From NCBI RefSeq assembly GCF_003696265.1, contig NZ_RFFH01000003.1:248001-312000 (forward strand): a DNA stretch of 64,000 bases, given 5' to 3'. Shown in pieces: positions 38,101-50,363 of this stretch; positions within the stretch are counted from its first letter, which is position 1, and each line of letters opens with the position of its first letter. Source of the stretch: Nocardia stercoris (GTDB lineage Bacteria > Actinomycetota > Actinomycetes > Mycobacteriales > Mycobacteriaceae). The translations under genes and the position numbers were made by a program. The notes beneath the pieces are model-generated. The model saw nothing but the letters and a program-made list of their open reading frames with translations, was not told the origin of the DNA and did no database searches.

Positions 38101-41100
38101 CCGCCCGGATCTCCGGCTCGAGGATGTCGACATGTGCCGAGTGTGAGGCGAATTCGATCGGTACCCGCTTCGCCCGGACACCGTCGGCCCGGCAGGCGGC
38201 GAGGAATCGCTCGATGTCGTCGAGATCGCCGGTCACCACGGTCGCGGCCGGGCTGTTCACCGCGCCGACGGTCAGGCGCCCGTCGAACTCCGTGAGCCGT
38301 GCGCGCACAGCCGCTTCCGGCAACGCCACGGCGGCCATGCCACCACGACCGGCCAGCGGCGCGAGCACCCGGCCGCGCGCCGTCATCAGCGCCGCGGCAT
38401 CCCGCAGCGACAGCGCCCCGGCGATGTGGGCGGCGACGATCTCGCCCTGCGAGTGGCCGATTACTGCCGCGGGACGCACGCCGGACGCCTCCCACAGCCG
38501 GGTCAGCGCGACCGTCACCGCGAACAGCACCGGCTGGACCACGTCGAGTCGCTCGAGCGGTGGCGCGCCCGGCGCTCCGCGCAGCACGTCCAGCAGCGAC
38601 CAGTCCACGAACTCGGCCAGCACGTCGGCACATTCACGCATTCGCTCGGCGAACAGCGGTGAGGTGTCGAGCAACTCGACCGCCATCCCGGCCCACTGCG
38701 CCCCGTGCCCGGGGTACACGAACACCGGGCCCAGCGCCGAAGGCGCGGCCGTGCGGCCGACAACGACCTGCGGCGCCGGGCTGCCGGTGGCAACCGCCTG
38801 TAGCCCGTCGAGGAACTCCGCGCGGTTCCGGCCGACGACAACGGCGGTGTCCGGGAACCGCGTCCGCCCGGCGAGCGTGCGTGCGACGATGCCCGGATCG
38901 AAGCCGGGCTCGTGTTCGAGGCGATCCCGGAGCCGTTGCGCCTGCGCGGCCACCGCCGCGGCGCCGATCCCGGAAAGCAGCCACGGCGTAACCGGAAGTG
39001 GTTGCCGGTCTGCCGCATTCGCGAGGCTGTCGGTAAATGTTGCCGAACCCGGGTCGGCGGCCTGCTGCGATCCGCGCACAGCGGCCCGCCCGACGGGGCG
39101 CGGTCCGCCCTCGACGAGTGCCTCGTCCCCGGAATCCGCCGGTGGTTCGGCCAGGATCACGTGGGCGTTGGTGCCGCTGATGCCGAAGCCCGAGATTCCG
39201 GCGCGACGGGGCCGGTCGGTCCGGGGCCACCGCTGGGCGGTGGTCAGCAGTTCCACGCTGCCCGCGGCCCAGTCGACGTGCCGCGTCGGGGCATCGACAT
39301 GCAGTGTGGCGGGCAGGGTTTCGTGCTGGAGGGCGGCGATCATCTTGATCACCCCGGCGACGCCGGCGGCGGCCTGGGTGTGGCCCAGGTTGGACTTCAC
39401 CGACCCCAGCCGCAGTGGGCGGTTGGCGGGACGATCCTGGCCGTAGGTGGCCAGCAGCGCCTGGGCCTCGATCGGGTCGCCGAGGGCGGTCCCGGTGCCG
39501 TGTGCCTCCACGGCGTCGATGTCGGCGGCGCGCAGGCCCGCATTCGCCAGGGCGGCGCGGATGACCCGCTGTTGGGCGGGCCCGTTGGGGGCGGCCATGC
39601 CGTTGCTGGCCCCGTCCTGATTCAGCGCGGAACCGGCGAGCACGGCCAGCACCGGGTGCCCGGCAGCGCGGGCCGCCGACAGCCGCTCGAGCACGAGAAC
39701 GCCCGCGCCCTCGGCGAATCCGGTGCCGTCGGCGGCATCGGCGAACGCCTTGCATCGGCCGTCCGCGGACAGGCCCCGCTGCCGAGCGAAACCGATCAGC
39801 AGGCCGGGCGAGGACATGACCGTGACACCACCGGCGAGGGCCAGCGAGCATTCACCGGCGCGCAACGCCTGCGCGGCCAGGTGCAGTGCGACCAGCGACG
39901 ACGAGCAGGCCGTGTCGACGGTGACGGCGGGTCCCTCCAGGCCCAGCGTGTACGCCACGCGGCCGGAAGCGACACTGACGGTGCTGGATTCGCCCAGGTA
40001 CGCCTCGACGTCGTCGGGTGCCCGCCCGGCCAGGCGCGCGGCGTAGTCGGCGTAGGTGACGCCGGTGTACACGCCGGTCGTGCTGCCCGCCAGCGCGGCC
40101 GGATCGATTCCGGCGTGTTCCAGTGCCTCCCAAGTGATCTCCAGCATCAGTCGTTGCTGCGGATCCATGGCGAGCGCCTCGCGGGGGGTGATCCGGAAGA
40201 AGGTGGCGTCGAAATCGGCTACCTCGCTGAGGAATCCGCCCGCAGTGGCATAGGTGGTGCCGGGTGTCGCCGGGTCGGGGTCGTAGAGACCGTCCAGATC
40301 CCAGCCACGGTCCGCCGGGAAGTCGCCCAGCACCTCACCGCCCTGCGCCACGACCTGCCACAGGTCGTCCATGGCCGCGATGCCGCCCGGATACCGGCAG
40401 CCCACACCCACGATGACGATCGGGTCTTCGGACTCCGGCGCGGTGGCCGGAACCGGCTGTGCCGCCGCGGTTTCCGCCGCTTCCGCCGGAGCGAGCTCGG
40501 TGCGCAGCTGCCGGGCCAGCGCCCGCGGCGTCGGGTAGTCGAAGACCGCGGTCGCCGCCAGCTTGACCGGCACCGCACGCTGCAGCCGATTGCGGAACTC
40601 GACGGCGCCGAGCGAGTCGAAGCCCAGTTCCTTGAAGGTGTAGTCCGCGTGCAGGCTGGTCCCGGCCGGGTGACCGAGCACGGCGGCCGCGGAGTCGACC
40701 ACCAGAGCCAGCAGCATATCTTCCTGCTCGGCGCGGGTCCGGCCCGCCAGCCGGCCGGCCAGGCCGCCGGCCGCCGGCGCCGCATCGACACTGCGGCGGC
40801 GGGTGGGCGCGAGACCGCGCAACAGCGCCGGCCCGCTCTCCGCGAGGGCCGCCGCATCCAGTCGCGCCGCCGCGACCAGCGGTGCGCCGATGGTCCACGC
40901 CCGATCGAACAGGGCGAGTCCGTCCGCAGTGGTCAGCGGCGTCACACCGCCGCGCCGCAGGCGGGATCGATCCTGATCGGACAGGTGCCCGGTCATTCCG
41001 CCGTCGGTCTCCCACAGACCCCACGCGATGGTGGTCGCCGGCAGCCCGCGGTGGGCCCGATACTGTGCGAGCGCGTCCAGGAAGCTGTTGGCCGCGGCGT

Positions 41101-44100
41101 AATTCGCCTGCCCGGCACCGCCCAGCAGGCCGGCCAGCGAGGAGAACAGGACGAAGGCCGACAGTTCGTGCTCGACGGTCAGCTGGTGCAGGTGCCAGGC
41201 GGCGTCGACCTTGGCCGCCAGCACGGCCCGCAGCCGCTCCGGGGTCACACTGTCGAAGGTGGTGTCGTCGAGGACGCCGGCGGCGTGCACGACCGCGGTG
41301 AGCGGATGCGCAGCGGGAATCGTCGCCAGCGCGTCGGTCAGCACCGCGCGGGACGAAGCGTCCCCGGCCACTGTCCGCACGGTCGCACCGGCGGCGGCGA
41401 GTTCGGCGACCAGCTCGTCCGCGCCGGCCGCGGCCGAGCCGGATCGGCTGAGCAGCAGCAGATTCCGGGCACCGTGCGCGGTGACCAGATGCCGGGCCAG
41501 TGCGGCCCCGAGCGCGCCGGTGCCGCCGGTGATCAGCACGGTCCCGTTCGGGTCGAACGAAGGCGGCAGGGTCAGCACGTTCTTACCGATGTGCCGCGCC
41601 TCGCTCAGCTGCCGCAGCACCTGCGGTGTGCGACGAATATCCCAGGCCGACACCGGGATCGGGGTCAACTCCCCGTCTTCGAACAGTTCGGTCAGTTCCG
41701 CGAGCATCCGGCCGATCAGCGCCGGATCCAGATCCGGCAGCGAGAACGGCAGGTGCCGCACGCCCGGGTAGTCCGCGGCGACCTGTACCGGGTCACGCAG
41801 ATCGGTCTTGCCCAGCTCGGCGTAGCGGCCGCCGGGTGCCAGCAGCCGGAGCGACGCGTCGACGAATTCCCCGGCCAGCGAACCGAGTACGACGTCCACG
41901 CCACGCCCGCCCGTGGCGGCGCGTACGGCGTCCTCGAAGTCGAGGGAACGGGAGTCGGCGATGTGCGCGGCATCGAAGCCCTGCGCGCGCAGCACCGCCC
42001 ATTTCGACCGGTGCGCGGTGACGAACACCTCGGCACCCCGCAGTCGCGCGATCTGTACCGCGGCCATCCCGACCCCGCCGGTGGCCGCGTGCACCAGCAC
42101 GGTCTCGCCCGGCGCCAACCGGGCCAGCTCGCACAGCCCGTACCAGGCGCTGAGGAACACCGCGGGCACGGCGGCGCCGTCGCGGAAGCTCCAGCTCCGC
42201 GGCAGCACGGCCAGCGTGCGCGAGTCGGCCACCAGGTCCGGTCCGGCACCGGGCAGCAGACCGAAAACTCGTGTGCCGGGCGCGAATCCGTCGCCCGCGA
42301 CGACGATGCCCGCGCCTTCACCGCATACGGCGGCCGGGTCCTCGCCGACCATTCCCAGCGCCGTGGCCACATCACGGAAGTTGACGCCGGTGGCCCGCAC
42401 GGCCACCCGCACCTCCCCGGCCGCGGGCGCCCGTTCCGGGACCGCCACGGCGGCGACGTTGTCCCCGTTCAACTCTCCGGTGCCCGCGATCCGCACCTGC
42501 CAGCCCGGTTCCCGGGTGAGCTCGACCGAGCCGAGCGTGCCGGGCACACCGCGCCGCAACCGCGGCACATACAGCGCGTCCCGGCGCATCGCCAGCTGTG
42601 GTTCCGCTGTGCTCGTGGCGATCTCGGCCGCCCGGCCGGCATCCGACCACTGGTCGACGTCGACCAGGAAGATCCGTCCCGGGTACTCGTTCTGCGCCGA
42701 CCGCAACAGTCCCCACACCGGGGCATGCGTCAGATTCGGCACGTCGTCGCCGTCACCGGCCGCGACCGCACCGTGCGTCACCACCACGAGCGGTGCGTCG
42801 CCGGCCGCGAGCTGCTCCTGCACCCAGCGCAGGACCGAGCCGGCGTTGTCGTGGACCGCCTCCAGCAGGGAACCGGATTCCGCTGGGCTGTCTGATGTTT
42901 CGGCACGACGCAGGTCGAGAACGGTCGGCTCGGCGGATCCCGACGCCGAAGGCGCCGGGATCCGCTCCCATTGCACGGTGAACAGGCCGTCGTCGGTTCC
43001 GGTGGTGGCGCCCGGCAGTGCGGCGGCGGCCAGCGCGCGCAGGGTCAGTTCCTCCACGACGGCGACCGTGGCTCCGGTGTGGTCGGCGAGCAGCACCCGG
43101 ACCCGGTCCGGGCCGAGCGGGGTCAGACGCACGCGCACCGTGGCGGCCCCGACCGCGCTGAGGGTGACCCCGGCCCAGCTGTAGGGAACCAGGACGGTAC
43201 CGGGCGCGGCGGGCAGGTCCAGATAGGCGATCGCGTGCAGGGCCGCGTCCAGCAGTGCGGGATGCACACCGTAGTCCGGCGCGGCGGCCGCGACGGACGC
43301 CGGCAGCACGACCTCGGCGCACACGTCGGCGCCGTCGCGCCACGCGGCCCGCAGGCCACGGAAGGCGGGTCCGTAACCGTAGCCGCGCTCGGTGAGCTCC
43401 GCGTACAGTTCCTCGACCGGCAGGGATTCGGCGGGCCGCCAATCGAATCCGGGCTCGGACGATCGGGTCGCGCCGGCGCCGACGCTGCCGCGGGCGTGCA
43501 GAACCCAGTCCGGCTCGCCGACGGCCCGGGAGTGCACGGTGAGGTCCCGGCTGCCGTCGGTCTCGGCACCGAGGCTGATCTGCAGCTCACGGTCGGTGTC
43601 GCCCGGCAGCGGGGCGTGCAGGATCAGCTCGCGCAGTACTCCGGCGCCGACCGTATCTCCCGCCCGGACAACCAGTTCCACGAACGCGGCGCCGGGCACC
43701 AGCACCGCTCCGGCGACAGTGTGATCGCGCAACCACGGCAGGGCGGCGGCCGACACCCGTCCGGTGACGGTGACGCCGCCGGTGTCGGGATGGGTCAGGA
43801 CCGCGTCCAGGATCGGATGGGTGAGCGCGTCGAGTGCGGAACCGCCGGTCCGGCGGGCCGGTGCCCGCCAGTAGGATCGGTTGTCCCAGGCATAGGTGGG
43901 CAGCTCGGCCCACTCGCCGGCACCGACCCGGCCCGCCCAGTCCACCGGCAGCCCGCCGGTGTAGAGATGCGCGAGATTGCGTTCCAGGCTGCGCCCACCG
44001 TCGTGGTCACGCCGCAGCGATCCGGCCGCGACGATCTCGTGAAGGTGTTCGGCGGCAACGGCTTCCAGTGCGGTGAGCATGGCCGGGTGCGGGCTCAGCT

Positions 44101-47100
44101 CGACGAAGCAGCGGATGCCGTCGGCCATCATCCGGGCGACGGTGTCGGCGAACCGGACCGGCTCGCGCAGGTTGTGATACCAGTATTCGGTGTCGAGGGC
44201 GGCCGTCACCGGTTCGGTGGTCACCGTCGAATACCACTGCACACCAGTGGGTGTCGTGCTGATCCCGGCCAGGTCCGCGAGCAACCCCGCGCGCAGCGGC
44301 TCGATCCGCTCGGTGTGCGAGGCATAGTCGACCGGAAGTTCCCGGGTGAAGATCCCGTCGTCGGCCACATCCGCGAGCAAGGCTCGCAGCGCGGCCGGAT
44401 CCCCGGCGACCACGGTGGACCGGCTGCTGTTGATCGCGGCCACCTCGACCAGCCCACCGGTGGCGGCCAGCCGGGGCGCGAGATCGGCCGCGGCGGCACC
44501 GACCACGGCCATCCGGCCGGTACCCGCGACGGCGGGCAGCGCCCGGCTCCGCAGCACCACGACGGTGACCGCGTCCCGCAGCGACAGCGCGCCCGCCAGA
44601 TAGGCGGCCGCGATCTCGCCCTGACTGTGGCCCACCACGGCGGCGGGGATCACACCGTTCGACCGCCACACCGCGCCGAGGGACACCATCACGGCGAACA
44701 GCACCGGCTGCACGACGTCGTCGCGGTCCAGGCTGGGTGCCTCCGGCCCGGCCCGCAGCACATCGGCCGCGGACCAGCCCGCCAGAGCCCGGATCACGGC
44801 GTCGCAGCGCTCGAATTCGCCGCGGAACACCGGATTTCCGTCCAGCAGGTCCCGCGCCATCCCGGCCCACTGCGAACCCTGCCCGGGGCAGACGAAGGCC
44901 ACGCCGCCGGAGCCGAGTGCGGGCTGCGCACCGACCACGACATCGGAGTCCTCGCGGTCGGCGCCCAGCGCGTCGAGTCCACGCAACAGCTCGGCTCGAT
45001 CGCCGGCCACGATGCCCGCCCGCCACTCGAAGTGACTGCGCCGCAACGCCAGTGTGCGTACCACTGTCGAAAGTTCGAGGTCCGGCCGCGCCCGCAACGC
45101 GCCGGCCAGACGGGCTGCTTGCGCACGCAGCGAGACCTGACTGCGGGCCGACATGGGCACCAGCTGTGGCGGCGGCGCGGAATCGCCACGCCTGGACTCG
45201 GGGTGCATCACGTCCCCGGCATCGATCGACACGCCGCCGAGCCCGGGACCGGACGACTCCCCGACCGCGACGACATCGTTCCCATTGCTGCCCCGTACCA
45301 CCGGCGCCTCTTCGATGATGGCGTGTGCATTGGTGCCGCTCAAGCCGAAGGAACTCACCCCGGCCCGGCGGGCGCGCCGACCGCGAGGCCACGGCCGGGC
45401 CTCCGACTGCAAGGCGAGTCCGCTTGCGGCCCAGTCCAGTTGGGTGGTCGGCGCCGCGGCGTGCAACGTCGCGGGCAAGGTCTCGTGTGTGAGTGCCAGC
45501 ACCGTCTTGATCAGGCCCGCCACGCCTGCGGCGGCCTGCAGGTGCCCCAGATTGGTCTTGAGCGAACCGAGCCCGACCGGCGTGCCGTGCTCGCGGCCGG
45601 GGCCGAACACCCGGGCCAGGGCACGAGCCTCGATCGGGTCGCCGAGGGTCGTTCCGGTGCCGTGCGCCTCGATGTAGTCCAGGTCGGCGGGATCGAGCCC
45701 GGCGGCCGCGAGCGCCGCCCGCACCACCCGCTCCTGCGCCGGGCCGCTGGGCGCGGTGAGGCCCTGGCTGCGGCCGTCCTGGTTGACCGCGGTGCCGCGC
45801 AGCACCGCATGGATGCTGTCGCCGTCGCGCAACGCGTCGGGCAGCCGCTTGAGCAGTACGACACCGCAGCCCTCGGCCCACACCATCCCGTCGGCATCGG
45901 CACCGAACGCAGAGCATCGCCCGGACGGCGAGAGTGCCTGCAGCCGACTGAATTCCACGTGCGCGTTGGGCGTCACCAACAGACTGACCCCACCGGCCAG
46001 CGCGGCGTCGCACTCGCCGGCACGCAGCGCCTGCACCGCCTGGTGCACGGCCACCAGCGACGACGAGCAGGCGGTGTCCACGGTGACCGCCGGCCCCTGC
46101 AGGCCGAGGGTGTAGGCGATCCGACCGGACACGACACTGGTGGCCTGCCCGGTCGCGACATGGCCGTCGAGCTGGTCCAGCTCGGCACCGGCGAGGTAGC
46201 CACTGTGGTAGCAGCCCAGGTAGACGCCGGTCGTGCTGCCGGACAGGGTCTTCGGGTCGATGCCCGCGCGTTCCACCGCCTCCCACGCGACCTGCAGCGC
46301 CAGCCGCTGCTGGGGGTCCATGGCGGCGGCCTCGGCCGGTCCGATACCGAAGAACGCGGCATCGAAGCCGTCGATACCGTCCAGGTAGCCGCCGCGCAGC
46401 GAATACGCGGTACCGGCCACCGTCGAGTCGTTGTTGTAGAGGCCACTGGTGTCCCAGCGCCCGTCCGGCACGTCGGCGGTGACGTCGCGACCCTCGACGA
46501 GCAACTGCCACAGGGCATCCGGATCGGGCGCGCCGGGGAATCGGCAGGCCAGCGAGACGATCGCGATCGGGTCCGTACTCCCGGCGGCGGCCGTGGCGAC
46601 GGTCGGTGCCGGAATCCCGGCGACGGCGGCGGCCAGCTTCGCAATCGTCGGGTGATCGAACACCATACTGGGTTCGAGCTCCGATCCGGTGACAGCGCTG
46701 AGCTCGACCATGAGTTCCACCAGTCCCCGTGAACCCAAACCCAATTCGGCCAGGGGACGGTCGGCGTCGAGGCGCGCGACGGCGACGCCCGTGCGCGCCG
46801 CCACCTGCTCGAGCAACCAGGAGCGAAGCCACGCGTCGGTCCTCTGTCCGGACTGCGCCGTACCACTGCCCTGGCTCGAATCACTGTGCGGGCCAAGGTC
46901 ACCGGTCTGGCGCACTGTGGTCGGCTGCGCCGCGTCGACACCGGCCGCGGCAGCGCCGCCCCGAGCCGGATCCTGCCCGGAGTCGTCGGACGCGGGTACC
47001 GGTGCGCCGGTCGGCTCGACCACCGCCAGCGTGCCCGCCAGATATCCGGCCCGGCAGGCCTGGCGCTGGATCTTGCCGCTGCTCGTCTTGGGAATGGTGC

Positions 47101-48688
47101 GCGGCTGCAACAGGATTACCGTGACGCCGAGATCGTGCTGCGTGCTCACCGCCGCACGCACCGCGTCCTCGACCGCCAGCAGCTGCTCGGCGTCGGAGAC
47201 CTTCACCTCGGCGGTGACCACCACCCGTTCCCCGGCGGCAGTGTCGACGGAGAACGCTCCGACACACCCCGGCCGGACGCGTGGGTCGGCGCCTTCCACG
47301 GTCAGCTCGATGTCCTGCGGATAGTGGTTGCGGCCGTCGATGATCAGCAGGTCCTTGCGTCGGCCGGTGACGAACAGTTCACCGGCCTGTCGTAGGCCGA
47401 GGTCGCCGGTGCGCAGGAAGCCGGTGCGGCCGTCGGTCAGTCTGGCGCCGAAGGTGTCGCGGCTGCGTTCCGGGTCGCCCAGATAGCCTTGCGCGACACT
47501 CGCGCCCGCGACCCAGATTTCGCCCTCGGTCCCGTCGGGTACCTCCGTGGCGGTGTCGGGGTCGGCGATCACGACGCTGATGCCGGTCGGTGGTGTTCCG
47601 ACCCCGACCAGGTCGGTGCCGCCCGCGCGCGGCAGCAGGGTGGGCGTCCGGTCGATCGCGGCACCGGTCACCAGCAGCGTGGCCTCGGCCAGCCCGTACA
47701 CCGGTAGTGCCGCGGCGGCACGGAATCCGGCGGCGCCGAAGACCTCCGCGAACCGGGTCAGGGTGCCGGCCCGAACCGGTTCGGCACCGTTGAACGCGGC
47801 CCGCCAGTGGCTCAGATCCAGCTCGTCCAGCAGTTGCGGGGTGGCCCGGCGCAGGGCCAACTCGTAGCCGAAATTCGGTGCGCCACTGGTGTGGACGCGA
47901 TGCGCGGACACGGCACGCAGCCACCGTTCCGGCCGCTGCAGGAAGTGGTGCGGGGCCATCAGCACCGAATCAGCGCCCTGGTAGACGTTGTGCAGGACCG
48001 GCCCGATCAGACCCATGTCGTGGTACATGGGCAGCCAGCTGACGAACAGCGAGCGGTCGCAGGCGGCCACCCGCTCCGGGGTGTGCCCGAACGACTCGGC
48101 AATTGCGCGCTGATTGTCCAGCAGGTTCTCGTGGGTGACGATGACACCCCGGGGTGCACTGGTCGAACCGGAGGTGTACTGCAGGAATGCCACAGTGTCG
48201 GGTCCCGCGCCCGGGTCCTGCCATTCCCGGGCCATTTCGTCGCCGATTTCGTCGGTCGCGATCCAGGTCAGGGCAGCGAGCTGCGGAAATTCGGTGAGAT
48301 TTTCCCGCACGGCCGCGACGACCGGGCCGGTGGTGAGCACGGCGACGGCCGAGGCGTCATCCACGACCTGCCGCAGCCGACGCAGACCGCGGTCGAATTC
48401 CCGCAGCTCCGGCAGTGGCATCGGCACGGCCACCACGCCGGCCGCGAGGCAGCCGAAGAATCCGGTGACGAAATCCAGCCCCGGCGGATAGAGCAACAAT
48501 GCCCGTTGCCCGGCGAGTCCGCGAACTGCCAGTTCCGCGCCGATCGCGGTGCTGCGTCGGCCCAGGTCGGCGTAGGTGAGGTCGACGCTCGGGCCGTCGA
48601 CTTCGCCCTCTTCCAGATATCGGAAAGCCCGATCATCCGGCCTTTTGTCGGCGTGCAACATAAAGAGTTCGACGAGTGAGCGATACAT
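32159..48688 (-). CDS. Giant FAAL-PKS-condensation-FkbH synthase
   Basis: 5509 residues in one frame. FAAL about 1-575; ACP Ser653; KS1 Cys874; AT1 GHSQG Ser1355 with YASH (methylmalonyl type); DH1 His1656 in HxxxGxxxxP; ER with [11 protein letters not shown] near 2200; KR1 Tyr2530; ACP Ser2692; KS2 Cys2928; AT2 Ser3413 (GHSQG) with FASH; DH2 His3719, whose motif ends in Ala instead of Pro; KR2 Tyr4271; ACP Ser4428; condensation domain about 4490-4900 with HHGVADA (4618-4624); FkbH domain about 4970-5509 with DGDETLWGG (Asp5178, Asp5180) and a C-terminal acyltransferase-like half. Both KRs have LDD (B-type). FkbH domains load glyceryl from 1,3-bisphosphoglycerate onto an ACP; none follows in cis, but the next protein starts with one. 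Predicted chain: 2,4-dimethyl-2-enoyl, or 3-hydroxy if DH2 is inactive. Confidence 0.95.
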   Translation of the reverse strand: MYRSLVELFMLHADKRPDDRAFRYLEEGEVDGPSVDLTYADLGRRSTAIGAELAVRGLAGQRALLLYPPGLDFVTGFFGCLAAGVVAVPMPLPELREFDRGLRRLRQVVDDASAVAVLTTGPVVAAVRENLTEFPQLAALTWIATDEIGDEMAREWQDPGAGPDTVAFLQYTSGSTSAPRGVIVTHENLLDNQRAIAESFGHTPERVAACDRSLFVSWLPMYHDMGLIGPVLHNVYQGADSVLMAPHHFLQRPERWLRAVSAHRVHTSGAPNFGYELALRRATPQLLDELDLSHWRAAFNGAEPVRAGTLTRFAEVFGAAGFRAAAALPVYGLAEATLLVTGAAIDRTPTLLPRAGGTDLVGVGTPPTGISVVIADPDTATEVPDGTEGEIWVAGASVAQGYLGDPERSRDTFGARLTDGRTGFLRTGDLGLRQAGELFVTGRRKDLLIIDGRNHYPQDIELTVEGADPRVRPGCVGAFSVDTAAGERVVVTAEVKVSDAEQLLAVEDAVRAAVSTQHDLGVTVILLQPRTIPKTSSGKIQRQACRAGYLAGTLAVVEPTGAPVPASDDSGQDPARGGAAAAGVDAAQPTTVRQTGDLGPHSDSSQGSGTAQSGQRTDAWLRSWLLEQVAARTGVAVARLDADRPLAELGLGSRGLVELMVELSAVTGSELEPSMVFDHPTIAKLAAAVAGIPAPTVATAAAGSTDPIAIVSLACRFPGAPDPDALWQLLVEGRDVTADVPDGRWDTSGLYNNDSTVAGTAYSLRGGYLDGIDGFDAAFFGIGPAEAAAMDPQQRLALQVAWEAVERAGIDPKTLSGSTTGVYLGCYHSGYLAGAELDQLDGHVATGQATSVVSGRIAYTLGLQGPAVTVDTACSSSLVAVHQAVQALRAGECDAALAGGVSLLVTPNAHVEFSRLQALSPSGRCSAFGADADGMVWAEGCGVVLLKRLPDALRDGDSIHAVLRGTAVNQDGRSQGLTAPSGPAQERVVRAALAAAGLDPADLDYIEAHGTGTTLGDPIEARALARVFGPGREHGTPVGLGSLKTNLGHLQAAAGVAGLIKTVLALTHETLPATLHAAAPTTQLDWAASGLALQSEARPWPRGRRARRAGVSSFGLSGTNAHAIIEEAPVVRGSNGNDVVAVGESSGPGLGGVSIDAGDVMHPESRRGDSAPPPQLVPMSARSQVSLRAQAARLAGALRARPDLELSTVVRTLALRRSHFEWRAGIVAGDRAELLRGLDALGADREDSDVVVGAQPALGSGGVAFVCPGQGSQWAGMARDLLDGNPVFRGEFERCDAVIRALAGWSAADVLRAGPEAPSLDRDDVVQPVLFAVMVSLGAVWRSNGVIPAAVVGHSQGEIAAAYLAGALSLRDAVTVVVLRSRALPAVAGTGRMAVVGAAAADLAPRLAATGGLVEVAAINSSRSTVVAGDPAALRALLADVADDGIFTRELPVDYASHTERIEPLRAGLLADLAGISTTPTGVQWYSTVTTEPVTAALDTEYWYHNLREPVRFADTVARMMADGIRCFVELSPHPAMLTALEAVAAEHLHEIVAAGSLRRDHDGGRSLERNLAHLYTGGLPVDWAGRVGAGEWAELPTYAWDNRSYWRAPARRTGGSALDALTHPILDAVLTHPDTGGVTVTGRVSAAALPWLRDHTVAGAVLVPGAAFVELVVRAGDTVGAGVLRELILHAPLPGDTDRELQISLGAETDGSRDLTVHSRAVGEPDWVLHARGSVGAGATRSSEPGFDWRPAESLPVEELYAELTERGYGYGPAFRGLRAAWRDGADVCAEVVLPASVAAAAPDYGVHPALLDAALHAIAYLDLPAAPGTVLVPYSWAGVTLSAVGAATVRVRLTPLGPDRVRVLLADHTGATVAVVEELTLRALAAAALPGATTGTDDGLFTVQWERIPAPSASGSAEPTVLDLRRAETSDSPAESGSLLEAVHDNAGSVLRWVQEQLAAGDAPLVVVTHGAVAAGDGDDVPNLTHAPVWGLLRSAQNEYPGRIFLVDVDQWSDAGRAAEIATSTAEPQLAMRRDALYVPRLRRGVPGTLGSVELTREPGWQVRIAGTGELNGDNVAAVAVPERAPAAGEVRVAVRATGVNFRDVATALGMVGEDPAAVCGEGAGIVVAGDGFAPGTRVFGLLPGAGPDLVADSRTLAVLPRSWSFRDGAAVPAVFLSAWYGLCELARLAPGETVLVHAATGGVGMAAVQIARLRGAEVFVTAHRSKWAVLRAQGFDAAHIADSRSLDFEDAVRAATGGRGVDVVLGSLAGEFVDASLRLLAPGGRYAELGKTDLRDPVQVAADYPGVRHLPFSLPDLDPALIGRMLAELTELFEDGELTPIPVSAWDIRRTPQVLRQLSEARHIGKNVLTLPPSFDPNGTVLITGGTGALGAALARHLVTAHGARNLLLLSRSGSAAAGADELVAELAAAGATVRTVAGDASSRAVLTDALATIPAAHPLTAVVHAAGVLDDTTFDSVTPERLRAVLAAKVDAAWHLHQLTVEHELSAFVLFSSLAGLLGGAGQANYAAANSFLDALAQYRAHRGLPATTIAWGLWETDGGMTGHLSDQDRSRLRRGGVTPLTTADGLALFDRAWTIGAPLVAAARLDAAALAESGPALLRGLAPTRRRSVDAAPAAGGLAGRLAGRTRAEQEDMLLALVVDSAAAVLGHPAGTSLHADYTFKELGFDSLGAVEFRNRLQRAVPVKLAATAVFDYPTPRALARQLRTELAPAEAAETAAAQPVPATAPESEDPIVIVGVGCRYPGGIAAMDDLWQVVAQGGEVLGDFPADRGWDLDGLYDPDPATPGTTYATAGGFLSEVADFDATFFRITPREALAMDPQQRLMLEITWEALEHAGIDPAALAGSTTGVYTGVTYADYAARLAGRAPDDVEAYLGESSTVSVASGRVAYTLGLEGPAVTVDTACSSSLVALHLAAQALRAGECSLALAGGVTVMSSPGLLIGFARQRGLSADGRCKAFADAADGTGFAEGAGVLVLERLSAARAAGHPVLAVLAGSALNQDGASNGMAAPNGPAQQRVIRAALANAGLRAADIDAVEAHGTGTALGDPIEAQALLATYGQDRPANRPLRLGSVKSNLGHTQAAAGVAGVIKMIAALQHETLPATLHVDAPTRHVDWAAGSVELLTTAQRWPRTDRPRRAGISGFGISGTNAHVILAEPPADSGDEALVEGGPRPVGRAAVRGSQQAADPGSATFTDSLANAADRQPLPVTPWLLSGIGAAAVAAQAQRLRDRLEHEPGFDPGIVARTLAGRTRFPDTAVVVGRNRAEFLDGLQAVATGSPAPQVVVGRTAAPSALGPVFVYPGHGAQWAGMAVELLDTSPLFAERMRECADVLAEFVDWSLLDVLRGAPGAPPLERLDVVQPVLFAVTVALTRLWEASGVRPAAVIGHSQGEIVAAHIAGALSLRDAAALMTARGRVLAPLAGRGGMAAVALPEAAVRARLTEFDGRLTVGAVNSPAATVVTGDLDDIERFLAACRADGVRAKRVPIEFASHSAHVDILEPEIRAALRGFPVAATEITLISTVTGAEHDPADLDGEHWYRNVRDRVRFADAVRTAHRLGYREFVEISPRPVLAAAIAETVDDLDPAAVVSVIGTLRRDDADLAAFLRSTARARLAGLPVAWSYGSGPRMSLPTYAFQRSRYWLEPRAVPDSDLGSAGLDAADHPFLSAVVPQLDSDGLTLTGLVSVARQPWLADHEVAGTVLLAGTGLVELALRAGEEAECPDLAELVLQAPMPIPADGLRLHVSVGEPDGTGRRPVTVRSAAPGAGTWTVHATGLLAPAEPAAEPAVLEWPPAQAIPIDVTDLYDRLADRGYHYGPAFRGLVRAWRAAADPATVFADIALPAQFDASGYRMHPAVLDAALHALALTEGGDPDALLIPLAWSGIRLYATGAAALRVRITRTGPEAATLTALDPAGRSVLEAESIVLRPISPSDLAPRAEDLYTLQWQPIPPDSGATATVPALAHRSADGDRPTATPPDAGPKVELLAVPAGDTAAAVHHATATALAALQRVAATEGTTLIVVTHGAVDLPGAALEDLAGAAVWGLVRSAQSEYPGRFVLVDTDIEVDAAAVLAAGEPQLVIRDGVVYVARLARAAAAAPGQLSGTVLLTGAFGGVGAALARHLVTGHGITRLALTGRRGAETPGAAELAAELTAAGAEVTLEACDLTDRDAVAALLERTRPQVVVHAAGVLDDGTLATLTPERLSKVLRPKVDGALHVHELTAGEPVTLVLLSSLAGIAGGPGQANYAAANTFLDGLAAYRRARGLPGQSHAWGLWQVGLAATLGGGDRARLARVGLRPMSDAEGAALFDAALGVDAATVVPARLDLGALRARPAVPAVFAGLVRPRRRVAGTVTDATITVAPGDLDETTALNLIRDLTARVIGNPDQGSIDPHGTFQQLGFDSLMAVELRNALRAATGITLPVTAIFDHPSPVELAEVLRGAAGGATENAAEPVPSAEVPATQSFPATRDVMRLLRSGHGIPAVAHAVGLAIRLRTPIDATGLDLLLRRLAARHAALRTAIPSTPRGRELVVHREPQGPLLRHRRVAELTDAGAAEYLRTLLEPEFDLAVSPLWRFEFIESDSGAQVLVFGAHHGVADAQSLLLVAAEIDTELSGTALPGETTNVDLLRLLDAQQEPSRPAADLAEWRAAFVGSRRLDRAVARPPRSYRAGTQVLPLPEGLFDRATERARELGVTPAAVFLGALQLLLAARREVDRFVLAVPVDTRLHVDAMRGIGYYGVPVPYPGQVDAGDTAATVLRRTAERLRRLLTAGASFSDTLAVLATQGLHRPDAPMVEVYFNFLRSPAGFDHVDILPVGIGYSDLDIMVTAMPDLGSISFTYNHDIIDDRAATLFGTDYIAALTAVVANPDIAATAVLPAASNGLAHNGIARTAVTGDTPITPGPDLAADRTTESPGLVAEPDTRASASGTLSDPGGEPALVSSGAADAGPDEAVAAPRRPAPVVALAAGFALGNLPALCRIAFADSVIGGAVEVAEAPYHQVLAALRDPMGVFAAAETKVGVVLLRAVDLVRFGEIDDDALAELAQAYPAAVGAVTERARIPMVVGFLPSAELEPRLADWERQVAARLRDLPGVAVLDADDWTRVHAVAEPFDRHTDALAHLPFGAEFQAAIALTLAEVVREVTATPPKVIAVDGDETLWGGVAAEAGPDGVDLGGARAVLARRLLQWRAAGVLLVLISNNDEATVRAVLEQPDSLLRAEHFAVLSAGWEPKSRRLAAAADELRLGVDSFLFLDDNPVEVAAMRAALPQVLTVTCPPADRLAAFLHRLWPMHPIAATAEDAARAEFYQQQRLRDQARAATDFADFLAGLDLQVDIAALTDDTAERSAQLIRRTNQFTLRKVADGELDRWRADGEVFTAHVRDRFGDYGQVGVLAVRQDEQTLLVQGWQLSCRALGRGVEENLLAFLADRADTLGCTGVRLIAHHTTRNVPARTLLAGLGGGDLDDPVLDTTVTPERLRAFRSWER

Positions 48689-49318
48689 TTCTGGCTACCA
48701 CTTTTCGACATCGAGTTCGCAAGACCTAGACTCGACGGGCTGTGGTCCCATATCGATACAGCGGAATCCGATATCGCCTGTAGTGATGCCGAAAGCGCAT
48801 AAAGCATGAGCGACACAGTCCGTGCAGGCCTATCGCCGGAGGCCGCCGTTGGCATCCATAGCGGTTCATTAGCGCCGCTAATGGCAAGTAGTACCAGCAC
48901 AGCGCGGCCACTGTCAAAAGATAGCCACGCCTCGGTAATTCACCGATCCATGCAATCCGAACCCCGCACCCGGACGCCATTGCATCCCGACTCGCACCGA
49001 TCCGTCGCGGAGCAGAAGTTCCGGCCCATCGCCTTGTCGCCGCAGACAAGGTGTCGGATATTCGGCGGCGACAAACCCTGCGAGCCGAGTGACGTTCGCC
49101 AAATCCGCGCTACGACTGGATCACGGCCCATCGACTGGTGAGATCTACCACGTGCGATGCATGGCGAGCCGCCGCGACCGCAGCACTCGCCGCGCTGGTC
49201 TCGAATCGGAATATCGCTGCACCCCTTGCGGTTTCCCTATCGTGCGGCAGCACCGATCGAAGTCGGAAGCTCGGATGCCGCCGACCGGGCTGCTCGAGCC
49301 ATACGAGAGACCGGCAGG
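48689..49318. other. Intergenic region upstream of the lipid operon
   Basis: About 630 bases without a convincing gene. The first 250 bases upstream of the PKS start are relatively AT-rich and hold the inverted repeat at 48867, so the operon promoter is probably here. The short open frames in it show no conserved features and I reject them. Confidence 0.6.
48867..48883. promoter_or_regulatory. Inverted repeat upstream of the PKS operon
   Basis: CATTAGC and GCTAATG, perfectly complementary, flank GCC. The dyad lies about 180 bases upstream of the PKS ATG. A CCATAGCGG just to the left resembles the outer part of the same arm. Candidate operator for the operon; no adjacent regulator gene to pair it with. 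Confidence 0.42.
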
Positions 49319-49710
49319 TCAGCCCAAGTCGATGCGAACGGTCAGCAGATCGGTGCCGACCGTTCGCACCACCGCGCTGTTGGCACGCGGCAGCTCGCGC
49401 AGCCGAGTACGGACATCGTCGCGGGCACCAGGTGCGCCGTGCCGGAATGCCACCGGCCCCGAAGGCGCAACCGAACCCGGTTGTTCACCTTGATGTTTCG
49501 AATGTACTGAGACTTCTCACCGAACTCGGACACGAGCCGGAAGGATTGCCCGCGGCGGCGCCCGCCGATCGGCGTGATCCTCGGCTCACCACTCTTCCGC
49601 CCCGTCGTCTCGAGCAGGGTCTGCCCCGGCAGCCGCCGCAGCATCGGGTTACCGATACGGCGTTGAAACGTCGTTACCGCCCGGTGTTGCAGATCTCGCA
49701 GCATGGTCAC
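49319..49710 (-). pseudogene. Deazaflavin (F420)-dependent nitroreductase/quinone reductase, frameshifted
   Basis: Residues 1-95 match the Ddn-type split-barrel family: PGQTLLETTGRKSGEPRITP, then FRLVSEFGEKSQYIRNIKVN and WHSGTAHLVPA. After this the original frame reads nonsense to a stop at 49342. One frame over, the expected family ending continues (DDVRTRLRELPRANSAVV, then TDLLTVRIDLG and a stop at 49319). A single missing base near 49420-49424 accounts for this. Either the gene is inactivated or the base is a sequencing error. Family members reduce quinones or nitro compounds with F420H2. Confidence 0.8.
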
Positions 49711-49856
49711 GACCCCAACTTATCGAAGGGCCGGTTCGATTGCCGTACAACGGAGGCCCGGCTTCGCTACGGCCGGGCGAGGAGTTCGCCAGTAGATTGC
49801 CGCAGCGCACAGCGGTATCGTGGATGCGAGTCTCCGCCACTGGATTGGAGAGCACC

Positions 49857-50363
49857 GTGAGCGACAATCCGGCCCGCACCGCATTCTCCGAGCTCAAGAA
49901 GCGCGCCCGGCAGCGGCTGGTGACCGGACCGGAGCATTTCCTGATCCCCGACGCCGACCTCGACGAATTCTGGGCCACGTTGGAGCCCGCCACCGTCGAC
50001 TTCATGATCGGTGCGTGGGAGGGTGGCGAGTTCGACACCGGACATCGCGAAAACGGGACGTTGGCCCTGATCAACTGGTTCGGTAAGACCTTCAACTCGG
50101 CCACCGACGTGCAGCCCCTGGTCTGTCTGGATGCCGACGGCAACCGGTACTCGAACACCGACAACGGCGAGGGCAGCCTCTGGATGGAGGAGTTCCGCGG
50201 CGAGGTCACCGCGACGATGGTGTTCGACGAACAACCCGTTCACGACCACTTCAAGAAGATCGACGACGACGCCGTGATGGGCATCATGGACGGCAAGAAC
50301 GCCCTCGACAACGGCCGGTACGCATACTTCTATCTCGAGCGGGTCCATGCTGCGTATTCGTAG
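49857..50363 (+). CDS. GXWXG/DUF4334 protein, second in window
   Basis: A 168-residue protein with the GXWXG segment (TVDFMIGAWEGGEFDTGHR, about 39-57) and the DUF4334 end (GEVTATMVFDEQPVHDHFKKIDDDAVMGIMDGK). GTG 49857 is chosen because GGAG sits seven bases upstream; longer in-frame starts exist. It belongs to the same family as the gene at 17113 but differs clearly in sequence, and has no copy of that gene's TetR operator upstream. Confidence 0.82.
   Translation: MSDNPARTAFSELKKRARQRLVTGPEHFLIPDADLDEFWATLEPATVDFMIGAWEGGEFDTGHRENGTLALINWFGKTFNSATDVQPLVCLDADGNRYSNTDNGEGSLWMEEFRGEVTATMVFDEQPVHDHFKKIDDDAVMGIMDGKNALDNGRYAYFYLERVHAAYS

Noticed and set aside
30351..47395. Many plus-strand open frames of 200-1300 codons opposite the giant synthase and reductase
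   Set aside because: High-GC antisense shadows. Every catalytic motif of the assembly line is on the minus strand in single frames.
48726..49049. 107-codon minus-strand frame upstream of the PKS
   Set aside because: No conserved features, no ribosome-binding site, and it covers the likely operon promoter.
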